Positions 52,122-63,560 of a stretch of DNA of 64,000 nt are shown piece by piece. The DNA comes from Chamaecyparis obtusa. Lineage: Eukaryota > Streptophyta > Pinopsida > Cupressales > Cupressaceae. Below the pieces are notes generated by a model, which ran no database searches, was not told the DNA's origin, and was given only the letters and a program-made list of their open reading frames with translations. Every line of letters begins with the position of its first letter. The first letter of the stretch is position 1. The stretch spans positions 62,001 to 126,000 of the forward strand of contig BSBK01001578.1 of NCBI GenBank assembly GCA_027943335.1. The letters are read 5' to 3'. Both the position numbers and the translations under genes were made by a program.

Positions 52122-53398
52122 TAATTTTGATTAATTTAATTATATTTACTAAGGTTGCTATTTTAATTGAATTGTTTAATGGGCACCTTAGTGTTATAGC
52201 TTGTTGGAATTGGGTGAGAAGTTTTAAATCATGGGCACATGAATCGGGAACCTTGTGTGTCAAAATACCATATTATCAGTGAAAAGGTTAATTTTGGAGC
52301 AATGAGGGAGTTTAATTAATAAAGTGACTTTATTATTTGTCAACTTGAAATTATAACATAAATTTGCTTTATGAGAAATGAAATGAAATTAAATTAAAGG
52401 AGATGAAGACAAATGAAAACCAAATATTATAAAAGGGGATTTGGATTTCATTTCATCCATGATTATTGTGCATTTGTTGTTTGTGAATTTGATGGGGAGT
52501 TGTGCCAAGGGTTTCAGATATTCGAAGCTGGAAGAATTGGGAATTCTAATAAGTATTTTGCACTTTGAATTGGTTGTTCTTTGCCAGTGAATTGTGCTAG
52601 TGATAATCTCATTCAGAGATTATTATTATGCTTAATTTGGTGAACAAATTGTGAAGAAGACTCAGCATTTCATATCAGATATAAATTACAAAATTGGAGA
52701 TTGTAATTTACTTGCAAATCGCATGTCCAGTGGGAGCTATGTTAGAAATTAAGGGGCTTCTGCTGCATTAGTTGGAGGGATGGTATTATTGTTTTTGCTT
52801 GTGTTTAATCACAGAGGTCTGCGATTTGTTCTTGGAGGCTGCATTTTGTTGCATTGGGCAGCGTTAGACTATAAGGACGCACATTTTGGTTATTTGGTCC
52901 CTTAATTCAAAGTTCGTGATTACTAGAAGCCACCAATGATTAATTTCTTAAGGCTGCGATCAAATCTAGAATGTGCTACAGGCATGGGAATTATTGCAGG
53001 TTCTTCATAATTAGTTTTCAGACATATATTATATAATTTGCATTGCATACATATTTGTAAACATCTATTTGGTAAAAGAAATTGAAAGGATGCATGCCAA
53101 GTGTTTGTAGAAATGTCTATTGGTTGTAGATGGACATTTTACATGTAGAAATCATATGTATGCATCCAAATGGTCAAAAAGGATTGCATTTGTATTTCAG
53201 TTCTTTGCTTGGATTTTTTAATAATCATTTGCTAGCATTTAAACTTCATTTGAAACCATTTCAAGCAAGCAAATACAATCTGAAAATAAAATACAGCAAG
53301 ATAAAGGTTTCATGCAAAGTGTTTGACAAAATGTCAAACATTTGAAAAGTAAAGCAATCTGGTATTTGTCAAAGTTAGAACCGACAGGGGTTCTTACA
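52122..53398 (+). repeat. 3' LTR of the acidic-ORF element (left edge approximate)
   Basis: It matches the 5' LTR from 52396 on and ends GGGGTTCTTACA at 53398. The 52122-52395 part has no counterpart in the truncated 5' copy, so the true start is uncertain. It contains the empty site of the hAT insertion. Confidence 0.75.
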
Positions 53399-54664
53399 TT
53401 CTAGTTGTGAAGCTTGTCGCTAGCAAATATTATTTTGGTGACATCAACAAGCTTACATCCAATCATTGCGTGCTCTCACCTTGCTTGGGTTTTCGGTGAT
53501 CAAAAGGTGCTACATGTTTCCATTTATTTTTTAATTTTGTGAAGTATAGGAAACTCTTGAATGAAGCATATCAATAGTATGAAAGCCTTGATCCTACCAA
53601 CCAGTAGGGATAATGCCTAACTTGCTAAATATACCTCTTTATCAGAGAGAGAAAAGAAGGCATCAGTTGAGCACTTGAAGAAAGAAATAGAGATGATAGA
53701 AGGATCTAAACAAAAAATGATTTTAAGAGAAACTCGATTCACTCTTTGATGTAATGATTAATTTTAATTAGGGACAAAAAGATTTGTCAGACATTCCAAG
53801 ATTCTATGATGGCTATGATACATACTGTACAAGGTTGAAAATATCTTAGTTCCTCCCAAGAATGGGAGTAATTTGGTTAGTTACTGATCTATGAGTGGGC
53901 CTTTGTCCAATCCCTTCCTACCCAAGTTCCGACAAAAGCTCTAAAAGAAGAAGCAGTTGATCAAGAACATTACTTTGTTGCCTTACATGGAAAATATAGA
54001 GCTCTTTGGCTTGAGTTTAATGCAAACGTGATAGTTGGAAACTTTTGTAATTTGAAGCTTAAAATGGTCTCGCAATGGAGAGAACTCCTCACAATAGAAT
54101 CAGGCTAGCAAAGATTCGCAACAACTTTTGGTTAAGATTCCCATTTCTACATTTGATGGAACACCAAAATATTTAGCCCATGCTGGGGTCTAAACCAATC
54201 CTTGAACTCCATGTATGAGGAAGAGGCGATCAAGTTTAATACTCCCCATCTTGAAGGAGTAGCCTATGAATGTTGGTACCATGACATGATTACACAAGGT
54301 CACAACCTCATCAATACCTTTGAGGAATTGAGCTAAAGGTTGATTGAAAGATTCAAAAGAGTAGATGTTGAGATCCACTACTAAGAGCTATTATAGCGAA
54401 AGCAATACGACATTGTGGACTACCATGTAGTAGAATTTTCGAGGATAACAATGATGGTTCTCAATGTTTTGGAAAAGAAGTTCATTGGCTTGATTGTGAA
54501 GGATTATTAGAACCTTTGAAGTGTCTAGTTAAGGGTTTTGATCCCTTGACTCTTTAAGAGGTAAGAGATCTCTCACATTGAAGTCTTCAATTACAATAAA
54601 GAAATTCAGTTCCAAGCCACTTTCCTTTAACCTACACTAGAAGTGTTTCCTAAAAGGTGGATAG
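53399..54664 (+). pseudogene. Ty3/Gypsy gag remnant, first part
   Basis: Lys/Glu-rich heptads (near 53650) are followed by LSDIPRFYDGYD. Near 54200-54480 come EEEAIKFNTPHLEGVAYECW, FEELS, LIERFKRVDVEIHY and VVEFSRITMMV, the retrotransposon gag domain. A Cys stands where the family usually has Trp (EWW). Stops and shifts are frequent. It is interrupted by a solo LTR and continues at 55951. Confidence 0.7.
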
Positions 54665-54669
54665 AAATT

Positions 54670-55945
54670 TGTAATGTCCCTGTTTTTCAGTCTCTTGAGA
54701 TTAGCTTAGTTTGGCGACCCTTGCAAGCTAATCAGGTGATCAGAGGGGGTCAGTTGGCAGGGCTAGTAGTTGGATTCCATTCTAGAGGTTCTAGTTGTCA
54801 GGTTTGCTCTTCGTTTGGGACAAATTGGATGACTTACTATTTATAGTAAGTGGTATTTTGGGCATAGCTTGGTTTAGCAGGGCGCCTGCACAGTGTCATC
54901 AGGTGTTGCAGGATCGTTTATCAGGGATCTCCAGTTTGAGAGACTTACTATTTATAGTAAGTCTATTTTGGGCAGTTGGCTATTTCTGGCAGGGCAATAT
55001 GAGCTTGGGTACTGTTGTCGGAAGTTTGAAGGATTTTGTTAGAGAGACTCAATTGCATCACATTTATAATAAAAGTTATTAAATTAAGTTATGATAATTA
55101 AATAACTTATGGACTTTAATGTTTTAATTTAATGTTGTGATGGTGAAGACTCTTTAATGAAAAGTGTCTTGAAGAAGTTTTCATTAAAGCCTTTATATAT
55201 GCCTTTGAGAAATCGAATTCCTCACCTTATGTCATTTTGTCAAATATTGAAAAGTGGTGCTTGGAGATTTTTGAAATTCTCTTGGAGTGAGGGTTTGGAG
55301 GAATTTTGTCTTCATCATTTGGAGAGAATTCTTCAGAAATTCTTATGCATTGTTTGTCCTATGGATCATTGATATGGTGAGCAACAAATTGTAATTGCAA
55401 GAAATTATCAAGGTTGTCGTACAGATTTAAACAAGGGGCATACAAAATCCTTCTACTGCCTTACAAAATTCTTTTGCTGCCATACAAATATGCCTGGCCG
55501 TACATCTTGATGCATTGTGGTTATCAAGTTGGAAGCTTAGTTTTAGTTGCAGCTGTTGTGTGTAGACCGAAATTTCTCCATTGGCTAGTTTGTAGTTTCC
55601 AAGCTGCAAAGGAGAGTATTTTAATGGCTGGCGCCAATTCTTCATGATGCTGTGTTTCCTTCTACAACAGTCACGTTTTTGTCAAGGTGCCATTTTTTGA
55701 ATTGTTTAATTGTTATGGTTATTGTTAATGAAAGTCTAGTTGAATTTCAGTATTAATAAGCAATCAAGTTGGTGTAAAATGCTAGTGTTCATATTGCTTA
55801 TGTTGAGAAATCCAGTGAATTATTATCTATGATTTTTAATTGAAAATTTGCAAATAAGTTATAAATATTTTGGATCTTTGTAAAGTTGCAAATAAAATTG
55901 AGAAAAGAGTTAGTTCTCAGTTGAGAGCCAGTTGAGCTCTTCACA
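54670..55945. mobile_element. Solo LTR of 1276 bp, duplication AAATT
   Basis: It starts TGTAATGTCCCTG and ends GAGCTCTTCACA, flanked by AAATT (54665-54669, 55946-55950). It contains two copies of the 20-bp near-palindrome ACTTACTATTTATAGTAAGT (54832 and 54943), which include a TATA-like core. Confidence 0.9.
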
Positions 55946-55950
55946 AAATT

Positions 55951-56552
55951 CACTCCATTAATATCGAAGGGAGGGGATACTAGGAAGAAGCTTTGGAGGG
56001 AATTGTGCTTCAATTGTCATGAACCATGGGAGCTAGGTCCTATAAGGGACAAATTTATTACATTGAAGGTTTTTGATGATGACTTTGAGATTGAAGTAGT
56101 TCTATTGTCACATGAAGAAGATTCAAGATTTGAGCCCAAAAAATTGAAGGAGTTATAGATTCTTTCTAGACTTTCAGGAGCCTTTGGATTCATATACTTA
56201 AAGCTCATGAAGTCCTATTGGGACATGTATTACTATGCTAATAGATAGTGGAGCCACACTTCACTTCATTGACAAAGGATTGGTGAGAAAAAGGGGTCTT
56301 GAGATTGAGGAATTTGAAGGATTTAACATCATTGTGGCAAATGGCTTTACTGACCCTTGCAAAAAAAGATGTAAAACAACTCAATAGCAGTATAGGAGGG
56401 CACAAAGTGTGCAATGATTTCTATGTGGTGAACCTTCGAAAGGCAGACATGGTGTTGGGTGTGCAATGGCTACATTCCCTTGAGAGTTTTTTCTCGTAAC
56501 TACCAATATATGGGACTCAAGTTCAAATTAGAAGGGAACAAGGTAGTCCTTA
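55951..56552 (+). pseudogene. Ty3/Gypsy zinc knuckle and protease remnant
   Basis: The start of a knuckle (CFNCHEPWELG) near 56006 is followed by SHEEDSRFEPKKLK. The retropepsin active site MLIDSGATLHFIDKGL with DSG intact lies near 56226-56280, then GFNIIVANGF and DMVLGVQWL. A TAG just before the protease and later stops kill the frame. It is cut at 56553 by the next repeat. Confidence 0.75.
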
Positions 56553-57233
56553 TGTAATATCCCTATAGGATATTTTCTCTAGATTTTCCAAACATTTCAT
56601 AGAAATTTAAACAAACATTTTTGCATGCAAATGATTTCTATTTATGCAGCAAAAATTATAAAATACCCAATTGAAATAGAACTTCAAAAATGAGATATTA
56701 ATATTGTATTTAAATCTTAGTAGAACAATAACAAAAGATCCAAATTGCAGCAACAAAACTTATAGTTAGATTTGGATAATTAGAAGTATGAATTTGTAGT
56801 AGAAGTGAGACACTTGTATTATATCTCCAATGGACAATGGGTTTTCATCCATTGCCTCCAAGCTTGAGGGTTTCCGTTCTCAAACTTGCTGAAAGCTGAA
56901 GCTTCCAAATTCTCCTAGAGAATAATATTAGAACATAAAACCAAGCATCATCCAAATGAGCTTCTTCTTGTTCTTTTAAGAGCATCCCAAAACATAATTA
57001 AGTAATCAAGAATTAAATTAAACCCAATTATATTTATAAATTAAATATATATTGTAAGTTAACTTTACAATCTAAATATCATACAATAACATAACATAGT
57101 AATATATATTAATTAAATTTTGTTAATTAACATATAGTAATTAATAATATTAAATAACATTAATTAATATATACAATAATTTAATAATTAATATAATAAT
57201 AAAAATTTAAATTAAAATAAATTTAATAACAAT
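56553..57233. repeat. LTR-like DNA starting TGTAATATCCC, AT-rich
   Basis: The start is analogous to the TGTAATGTCCC termini. It passes into long A/T-only DNA (57030-57230). No far end was found; it may enclose the tandem array that follows. Confidence 0.4.
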
Positions 57234-59600
57234 CATGTGGGGGGGGGGCACCTACCCTATGGGTCGTGGTACCACATGCGGTGTACCGCAGTACCTGTGG
57301 CCGCTAGACGTCACTGGGGTGTACCGTGGTACCCATGGCCACTGCAAGTCCTTGCGGTGTGATCGTAGGTTATTGCGGTCACTGCATGTGAGTGCGGTGT
57401 ACCACAACACGATACCACGTGGGGTGGTGGGGGTGATGTCCTCACCACTCTCCGCTTTAATTTTTTTTTAATATTTTTACTTTATCAAAACAGAGGTATG
57501 CAATGTAATATATATATATATTTAAGAATATTGTCTAAATGAATAGAACATGCATGATTAAATTATTTTAAATTGATATTACTTTTCGCATGTAAAATAT
57601 ATTTTAATAATAAAAGCATGAAACCCATCCTATGGGCCACAGTACCACGTGTGGTGTACCACGGTACCTGTGGCCGTTGGAGGTCACTGGGGTGTATTGT
57701 GGTACCTGCGGCCACTGCAAGTCCTTGTAGTATGATCGCAGGTAATTGCGGTCAGTGCATGTGATTGCGGTGTACCACAACACGATACACGTGGGGTGGT
57801 GGGGGTGATGTCCTCACCACTCCCCTTTAATTTTTTTTAAAAAAATATTTTTTTTAATATTTTTAGTTTATCAAAACAAAGGCATGCAATGTAATATATA
57901 TATATTTAAGAATATTTTCTAAATGAATAGAACATGCATGCATAAATGATTTTAAATTAATATTACTTCTGGCATGTAAAATATATTTTAATAATAAAAG
58001 TATGCAACCCACCCTACAGGCCGCGGAACCACGTGCGGTGTAGCGCGGGTACCTGCGGCCGCTGAAGGTCACTGGGGTTTATTGTGGTACCCGCGACCAC
58101 TGCAAGTCCCTGCGGTGTGATCACAGGTTATTGCAGTTACTGCATGTGATCGCGGTGTACCACAACACGATACACGTGGGGTAGTGGGGGGTGATGTCCT
58201 CACCACTCTGCTTTATTTTATTTTTGAAACATTTTTTTTTTATATTTTTAGTTTATCAAAACAAAGGCATGCAATGTAATATATATATTTTAAAGAATAT
58301 TTTCTAAATGATTAGAACATGCATGCATAAATTATTTTAAATAAATATTACTTCTGGCATGTAAAATATATTTTAATAATAACAGCATGCAATACATATA
58401 TTTCAATTTTTATCAATGGGCAAAATACCATAATCTAGAAGAAACCATGAAATTTTTCCTAAAGAAAATCGTTTTTCCTTAATCTAGCATTCAATGCACC
58501 ACCCACCCCTACATGGGTAGAAGAGTCACCCACCTCAGTTCTAGCTTCTTCGGAACAAGCATCTCCACCACCAGCAGGTTCACCCTGCGCTTGAGCACGA
58601 CCTCTGTGAGGTGTATGACCACCTATTTGGCTTCCTCCTTGCCCACCTCCTCCATGGTTTCTTCCTCGAACCACATTACCACCGCCGCTTCAGCGGCCCA
58701 TAGCAGCTCTTCGCCTCTCCCCTCTCTGGTGCTCCATTTCTTCCTAGGCTTTGTCAACTGCAACTGGAACAATTCTGGGCTCATTTGGCTCCTCGGAATT
58801 CCTTCTACCAATTCAACCTTGCAGTCATAAACAAAGTCTACCAATGGAGCCCACGCCTTTCATGTCTCTTGTTTCCTTGCCAGGTGTACCATGGTACGTG
58901 CATTCGCTAGAGGTCACTGGGGTGTATCGTGGTACCCGTGGCCACTGCAAGTCCCTGTGGTGTGATCGCAGGTTATTGCGGTCACTGCATGTGACTGCGG
59001 TGTACCACAACACGATACACGTGGGGTGGTGGGGGGTGATGTCCTCATCACTCCCCTTTATTTTTTTAAATTTTTTTAAAAATATTTTTAGTTGATCAAA
59101 ACAAAGGCATGCAATGTAATATATAGATATATATTTTAGAATATTTTCTAAATGAATAGAACATGCATGCATAAATTATTTTAAATTAATATTACTTTTG
59201 GCATGTAAAATATATTTTAATAATAAAAGCATGCAATACACCCTATGAGCCATGGTACCACGTGCAGTGTACCGCGGTACTTGTAGCCGTTGGAGGTCAC
59301 TGGGGTGTACCGTGGTACCCATGGCCACTGCAAGTCCCTGTGGTGTGATCGCAAGTTATTGCGGTCATTGCATGTGACTGCGGTGTACCACAACGCGATA
59401 CACGTGGGATGGTGGGGGGCGATGTCCTCACCACTCTTTAATTTTTTTAAAAAATATTTTTAGTTTATCAAAACAAATGCATGCAATGTAATATATATTT
59501 AAGAATATTTTTTAAATGAATAGAACATGCATGCATAAATTATTTTAAATAAATACTCCTAGCATGTAAAATATATTTTAATAATAAAAGCATGCAATAC
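57234..59600. repeat. Tandem array of about 370-bp units with GC-rich cores
   Basis: Five GC-rich cores (about 57240, 57620, 58005, 58880 and 59240) share CACTGGGGTGTAYCGTGGTACC, GCCACTGCAAGTCC, GGTGTACCACAACACGATAC and GTGGGGTGGTGGGG, then TGATGTCCTCA. Each is followed by the same AT-rich tail (CAAAACAAAGGCATGCAATG, GAATAGAACATGCATGC). Cores 1-3 are simple tandems about 385 bp apart. Cores 3 and 5 are each followed by the same extra coding-like segment, giving a higher-order repeat. Confidence 0.85.
58459..58850 (-). pseudogene. Coding-like segment in the array, copy 1
   Basis: On the minus strand MVDFVYDCKVELVEGIP, PELFQLQLTKPRKKW, REGRGEELLWAAEAAVVMW and FEEETMEEVGKEEAK, then a stop. The continuation has HLTEVVLKRRVNLLVVEML. 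It is acidic and helical, and homologous to 59640-59975. I recognise no family. Confidence 0.45.
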
Positions 59601-59975
59601 ATATATTTTAACAATGGGCAAAATACCATAATCTAGAAGAAACCATGAAATTTTTCCTAAAGAAAATTGTTTTTCCTTAATCTTCGGAACAAGCACCTCC
59701 ACCACCAGCAGGTTCGCCCTACGCTTGAGCATGACCTCTGTGAGGTAAACGGCCACTTGTTCGGCTTCCTCCTCGCCCACCTCCTCCACGGTTTCTTCCT
59801 CAAACCACATTACCACCTCCGCTTCGGCGGCCCCTAGCAACTCTTCGCCTCTCCCCTCTCTAGCGCTCCATTTCTTCCCAGGCTTTGTCAACTGCAACTG
59901 AAACAATTCTGGGCACATTTGGCTCGGAATTCCTTCCGCCAATTCAAGCTCGTAGATATAAATAAAGTCTACCAA
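59559..59975 (-). pseudogene. Coding-like segment in the array, copy 2 (138 codons open)
   Basis: Same protein as copy 1, with PELFQLQLTKPGKKW, WFEEETVEEVGEEEAEQVAV and KRRANLLVVEVLVP. It stays open because the stop in copy 1 is a sense codon here. The 3' end of the ORF runs into the AT tail and is probably not original. The upstream reading may extend toward 60450. Its origin is unknown, either a retroelement protein or a captured gene piece. Confidence 0.45.
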
Positions 59976-60450
59976 TGGAGCCCACGCCTTTCATGCCTCT
60001 TGTTTCCTTGCCAATCTGTCCCCCAAACCCCTGTGAAACAAGAAGGGGTGCAATAGAGGATGAAATCCTAGAAGTTCAAGTCAATTTCATCGTGGCGAGA
60101 CAAAGCCTCGTCCAAGCACTGCACAATTTAGTATCTCCTCAAGCCCTATTGTCCATTTTGAGCGCACACACCTCTCCACAATGTGTCACACTTCGTCCCT
60201 TGTCCTAAAATGTAATCCCCATGTGCAAAAGAGGGCAGCAATGTCTGTGTTTGTCCTCCAATGAAAATGTGAAACCACATATTGCGCACCCAACAATTCC
60301 CAGATAATGTTGAATAAAAAAGGATGCACCAAAGAAAATACGTTCTTAAAACGCTTCTCTATCAAAGGTCCTTTAAATGCCATCTGTTGTTTCATGGCAT
60401 CAAAGGCAAAATTCGCCTCTATCTTGCCTCTGCACTCACCTCTCTCCACA
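59976..60450 (-). other. Protein-like minus-strand stretch upstream of the array
   Basis: An 87-codon opening (60186-60449) contains ANFAFDAMKQQMAFKGPL, KRFKNVFSLVHPFLFN and WELLGAQYVVSHFHW. It looks like real protein but matches no family I know. It may be the N-terminal side of the array's coding segment. Confidence 0.35.
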
Positions 60451-60550
60451 AACCACTTGCCTCTATCATCGTTGTGAAAAATGAATTGTTGGCTTGAAAA
60501 TGAAGGGAATGTTCAAGACAATTTCTAGATTTGAGTGTGTAATTTTTTTT

Positions 60551-60597
60551 TATCATTAACATTTCGGATGACACTACATGATCCATCATCAGGATGT
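60551..60597 (-). ncRNA. Hammerhead-ribozyme-like motif, copy 4, at the Penelope end
   Basis: Minus strand: ACATC, CTGATGA, stem II starting GGATCAT with partner GTCATCC (pairing reduced to about four base pairs), GAAA, ATGTT, AATGAT. The core is intact but stems I and II are partly lost. It lies at the outer end of the left pseudo-LTR, next to an oligo-T run. Confidence 0.6.
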
Positions 60598-61565
60598 AAG
60601 AGAGCATAAGGAGAAGAAAAATTGCAGATTGTAGATCTAGGCCACAATAAGAAGAGTAAGGGGACAGGAGAGAGAAGGAAGACCACATGTAACACGAGGC
60701 TGACAAGACTCAAGAGCACCAAGAACTCAAATAAAACACCTGAAAATTAAAAGAACATAAAAAGAATAAATTAAAAATAACAATAAAAGCCAAACCCACC
60801 CAGATCTAAAAACAAATTCCCTAAATAAGAAACAAAATGCAAGGAGACATAAAATGACAAAGAGAACACAATGATAACAATACATCCATAAAATTGCAAA
60901 CAAATAAATCACTCTAAAAATAAATCTATAGATAAAGAGATAAAAAGAAAAAGAATTAGCGAAAGAAAAAGCCTCGTATTTGAACAAAATAAAATAAGAG
61001 TGTCAAATTGAACACGAGTAATCAAAAGAAAAAGAATCCAAAAGGCACCCCCTCTCTCTCTCACTATATATATATAAATATTATATATATATTATATATA
61101 TATATAAACTAACTAATAAATAAAAACTAAAAATTAATAAAACGATAGAAAGAAAAAACAATCAAAGAGCCAAAAATAAATTAAATAATTAACAAAAAAT
61201 AAAAATAAGCAAAAAATGAAAATAAGATATATATATGAGAGAGAAAATAAATAAAAATACGAAGAAAATAAAAAATCTAAAAGCAAGAAATAAAAAAGAA
61301 TAAGAAGAGAAAGAAAAATAAATTAAAAATAATAATAAAAACAAACTATATATATATACACCAAAGCATATATATAACAAAGACAAAAAAACAAGAACGA
61401 TAAATAAAATAGGAATAATATAAAAAGGAAAAAGAAAGAGAATGAAATAAAAAGAAGAAAACCAAAAAAAATAACTAGATATATATAACTATATAAATAT
61501 ATATATATATAAAATGCAAAAGAAAAAAAAATTAGAACAAAAACAAAAACTACCCCTACACCCAA
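60551..61565 (-). mobile_element. Left pseudo-LTR of the Penelope-like element
   Basis: Its reverse complement matches 63085-64000 in order: the GAACGATAAATAAAATA block, the ACCAAAGCATATATA block, AAAAACAAACTATA, and the CTTCTTATTGTGG to CTTATGCTCT terminal block. It is thus one arm of a large inverted repeat around the RT/GIY-YIG gene. Confidence 0.8.
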
Positions 61566-61989
61566 TAACAAACAAAAAAAGAGCACAAGTAAACAGAGGA
61601 AGAACCAAAATGCAAAACACTAAAAGCTCATAAAAAGAAGAACAAAACCACCAATGACCAAATGAAAAGATAACCAAAGAGAGAGAGAGAGTAGCATAGG
61701 AAGGTAGGAAAGAACACAAACCAGCGCACTAGGGTAAGGGAGTGAAGGAGGGAGCCAAAGGCAAGGGCAACCACGACAAGAGCACCAAGAGAAAGAAGGC
61801 CAGGAGAGGGCCCTAAAAACACAACACTGGAAAGACCCTAGGCCCACAAACCAAAAGGTAAACAGGAGCAGGGGCAAGAGACAAGAACACAAAAGGCCAC
61901 AAAAGCACTACATAGCTAAAGCTATCACCCAAAGCAATGCTAGAGATGCCCATGAAAAAGGAAAAACCGAAAACCAAAATAACAACAAC

Positions 61990-62034
61990 GGGGGGGGGGG
62001 GGGGACATAAAAGGGCGGGGGGGGGGGGGGGGGG
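61990..62034. repeat. Two long G runs (15 and 18 bases)
   Basis: G runs at 61990-62004 and 62017-62034 are separated by ACATAAAAGGGC. They lie in the 3' untranslated part of the Penelope gene (C runs on its sense strand) and could form G-quadruplexes on the plus strand. Confidence 0.85.
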
Positions 62035-62126
62035 ACAGGGGTAGAGAGAAAAGAGAAAGGGCTCGACAGAGGCGGCGAGTTAAGAGAGATTTTTAAGGGA
62101 GGACAACAGAGGCTGCTAGGAATTGC

Positions 62127-63075
62127 TTAAGCTCCAACCATCATCACGATTAAGGTTGGAAGGGTTAGCACTAATAACAATCGCTTCCTTAAGCTTCCTC
62201 TTGAAGAAGTTATCCTCCTTAACACAATTTGGGTGTCTTCTAAGCAAATGTGGTGCTTAGTCGAGGAGTAGTGCTTAGCCAGAGTAGATTTAATAACTTG
62301 CTCATTCTTTATGTCAGCCGCATGTTCCTTAATTCTGGTGTTAAAAGAGTGGCCAATTTCACCTATGTAGGGGGTGGCACAAGAACAACTAACCTTATAT
62401 ACCCTTGACTCTAAGAGGACATCCCTAGAGTCTTTCATTGGGGAATACAATTCTTTAAGGTGATCAAGGGCTTTAAAGCAACCCAAACCCCTTTTTTGAA
62501 CAAAGTCTTAGATATCTTGTGGGAGATACCTGCTACATAGCGAATGGAAATAACAGGAGAAGCCTCAGGGAGAGGGGGCGGGGGATTGGAGATGCAATGA
62601 AAGAAGTATCTCGCTTGGTAGAAGACTTTGGAGATCTGCCTATCCAAATAACCATTCCACTTGAACACTTGACGGAGATGGGTGAGCTCTTGGTCAAGAT
62701 TATCTTTGTCACAAATCCAATAGCCTCTCAAAGCAAGGGTTTTAAGGATGCCCACTTTTTGGCTGGGGTGGTGGTGCGAGGTGGCATGAAGATATAGGTT
62801 AGTGTGGGTGGATTTACAAAAAACCCCACGACCCAGAGAGCCATCATGTTTTTTGTGGATTAAGACATCAAGGAACAGTAAACGGTTTTCAGATTCAATC
62901 TCTTTTGTGAAGGAGATGCAAGGAGCTACATTGTAGAGATGCACAGTCTTCTAGCCTATCAAGACCATGTGGCTAGCAGACATTGGTATCATCTACATAC
63001 CATTTCCACCACTTAGGTCTAAGGGGGAACGATCGCAAAGCAATTTCCTCGAATTGCTCCATATACAAGTTTGCA
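62127..63075 (-). pseudogene. Penelope-like RT C-terminus and GIY-YIG endonuclease
   Basis: On the minus strand from about 63075: EEIALRSFPLRPKWWKWYVDD gives the catalytic YVDD (62981-62992), then a TAG. Next FTKEIESENRLLFLDVLI and STHTNLYLHATSHHHPSQK, typical of Penelope RT ends. After a frameshift near 62475 comes the GIY-YIG nuclease (VYKVSCSC, PYIGEIGHSFNTRIKEH, KHYSSTKHH). A second shift near 62213 precedes a C-terminal part ending in a NLNRDDGW-type motif. The N-terminal two thirds of RT are missing: the gene is truncated where the right pseudo-LTR begins. Endonuclease-bearing Penelope-like elements are documented in conifers. Confidence 0.88.
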
Positions 63076-63084
63076 ATTTAACGA

Positions 63085-63369
63085 TCGTTTTTGTTCTTAT
63101 TTTTGTTTCTTTTTCAATTTATTTATATTTATATAATTATATATATCTAGTTATTTTTTTTGTTTTTCTTCTTTTTATTTCATTCTTTCTTTTTTTTAAT
63201 ATTATTTCTATTTTATTTATTGTTCTTATTTTTTGTCTTTGTTATATATATGCTTTGGTATATATATAGTTTGTTTTTATTATTTTTTCAATTTATTTTT
63301 CTTTCTCTTCTTATTCTTTTTTATTTCTTGGTTTTAGATTTTTTATTTTCTTCTTATTTTTATTTATTT

Positions 63370-63401
<32 letters not shown>

Positions 63402-63486
63402 TAATGAACTAATAAATAACAACTAAAAATTAATAAAACAATAGAAAGAAAAAGCAATAAAAGAACCAAAAATAAATTAAATAATT

Positions 63487-63560
<74 letters not shown>

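Noticed and set aside
57234..59600. Regular repeats considered as a CRISPR-like array
   Set aside because: Units are about 370 bp with diverged copies in a plant genome; they are tandem repeats, not short repeats with unique spacers.
61189..61719. Phe/Leu/Tyr-rich minus ORFs
   Set aside because: They translate the A-rich Penelope pseudo-LTR; no signal beyond composition, and the inverted arm gives the same kind of openings at 63160-63426.
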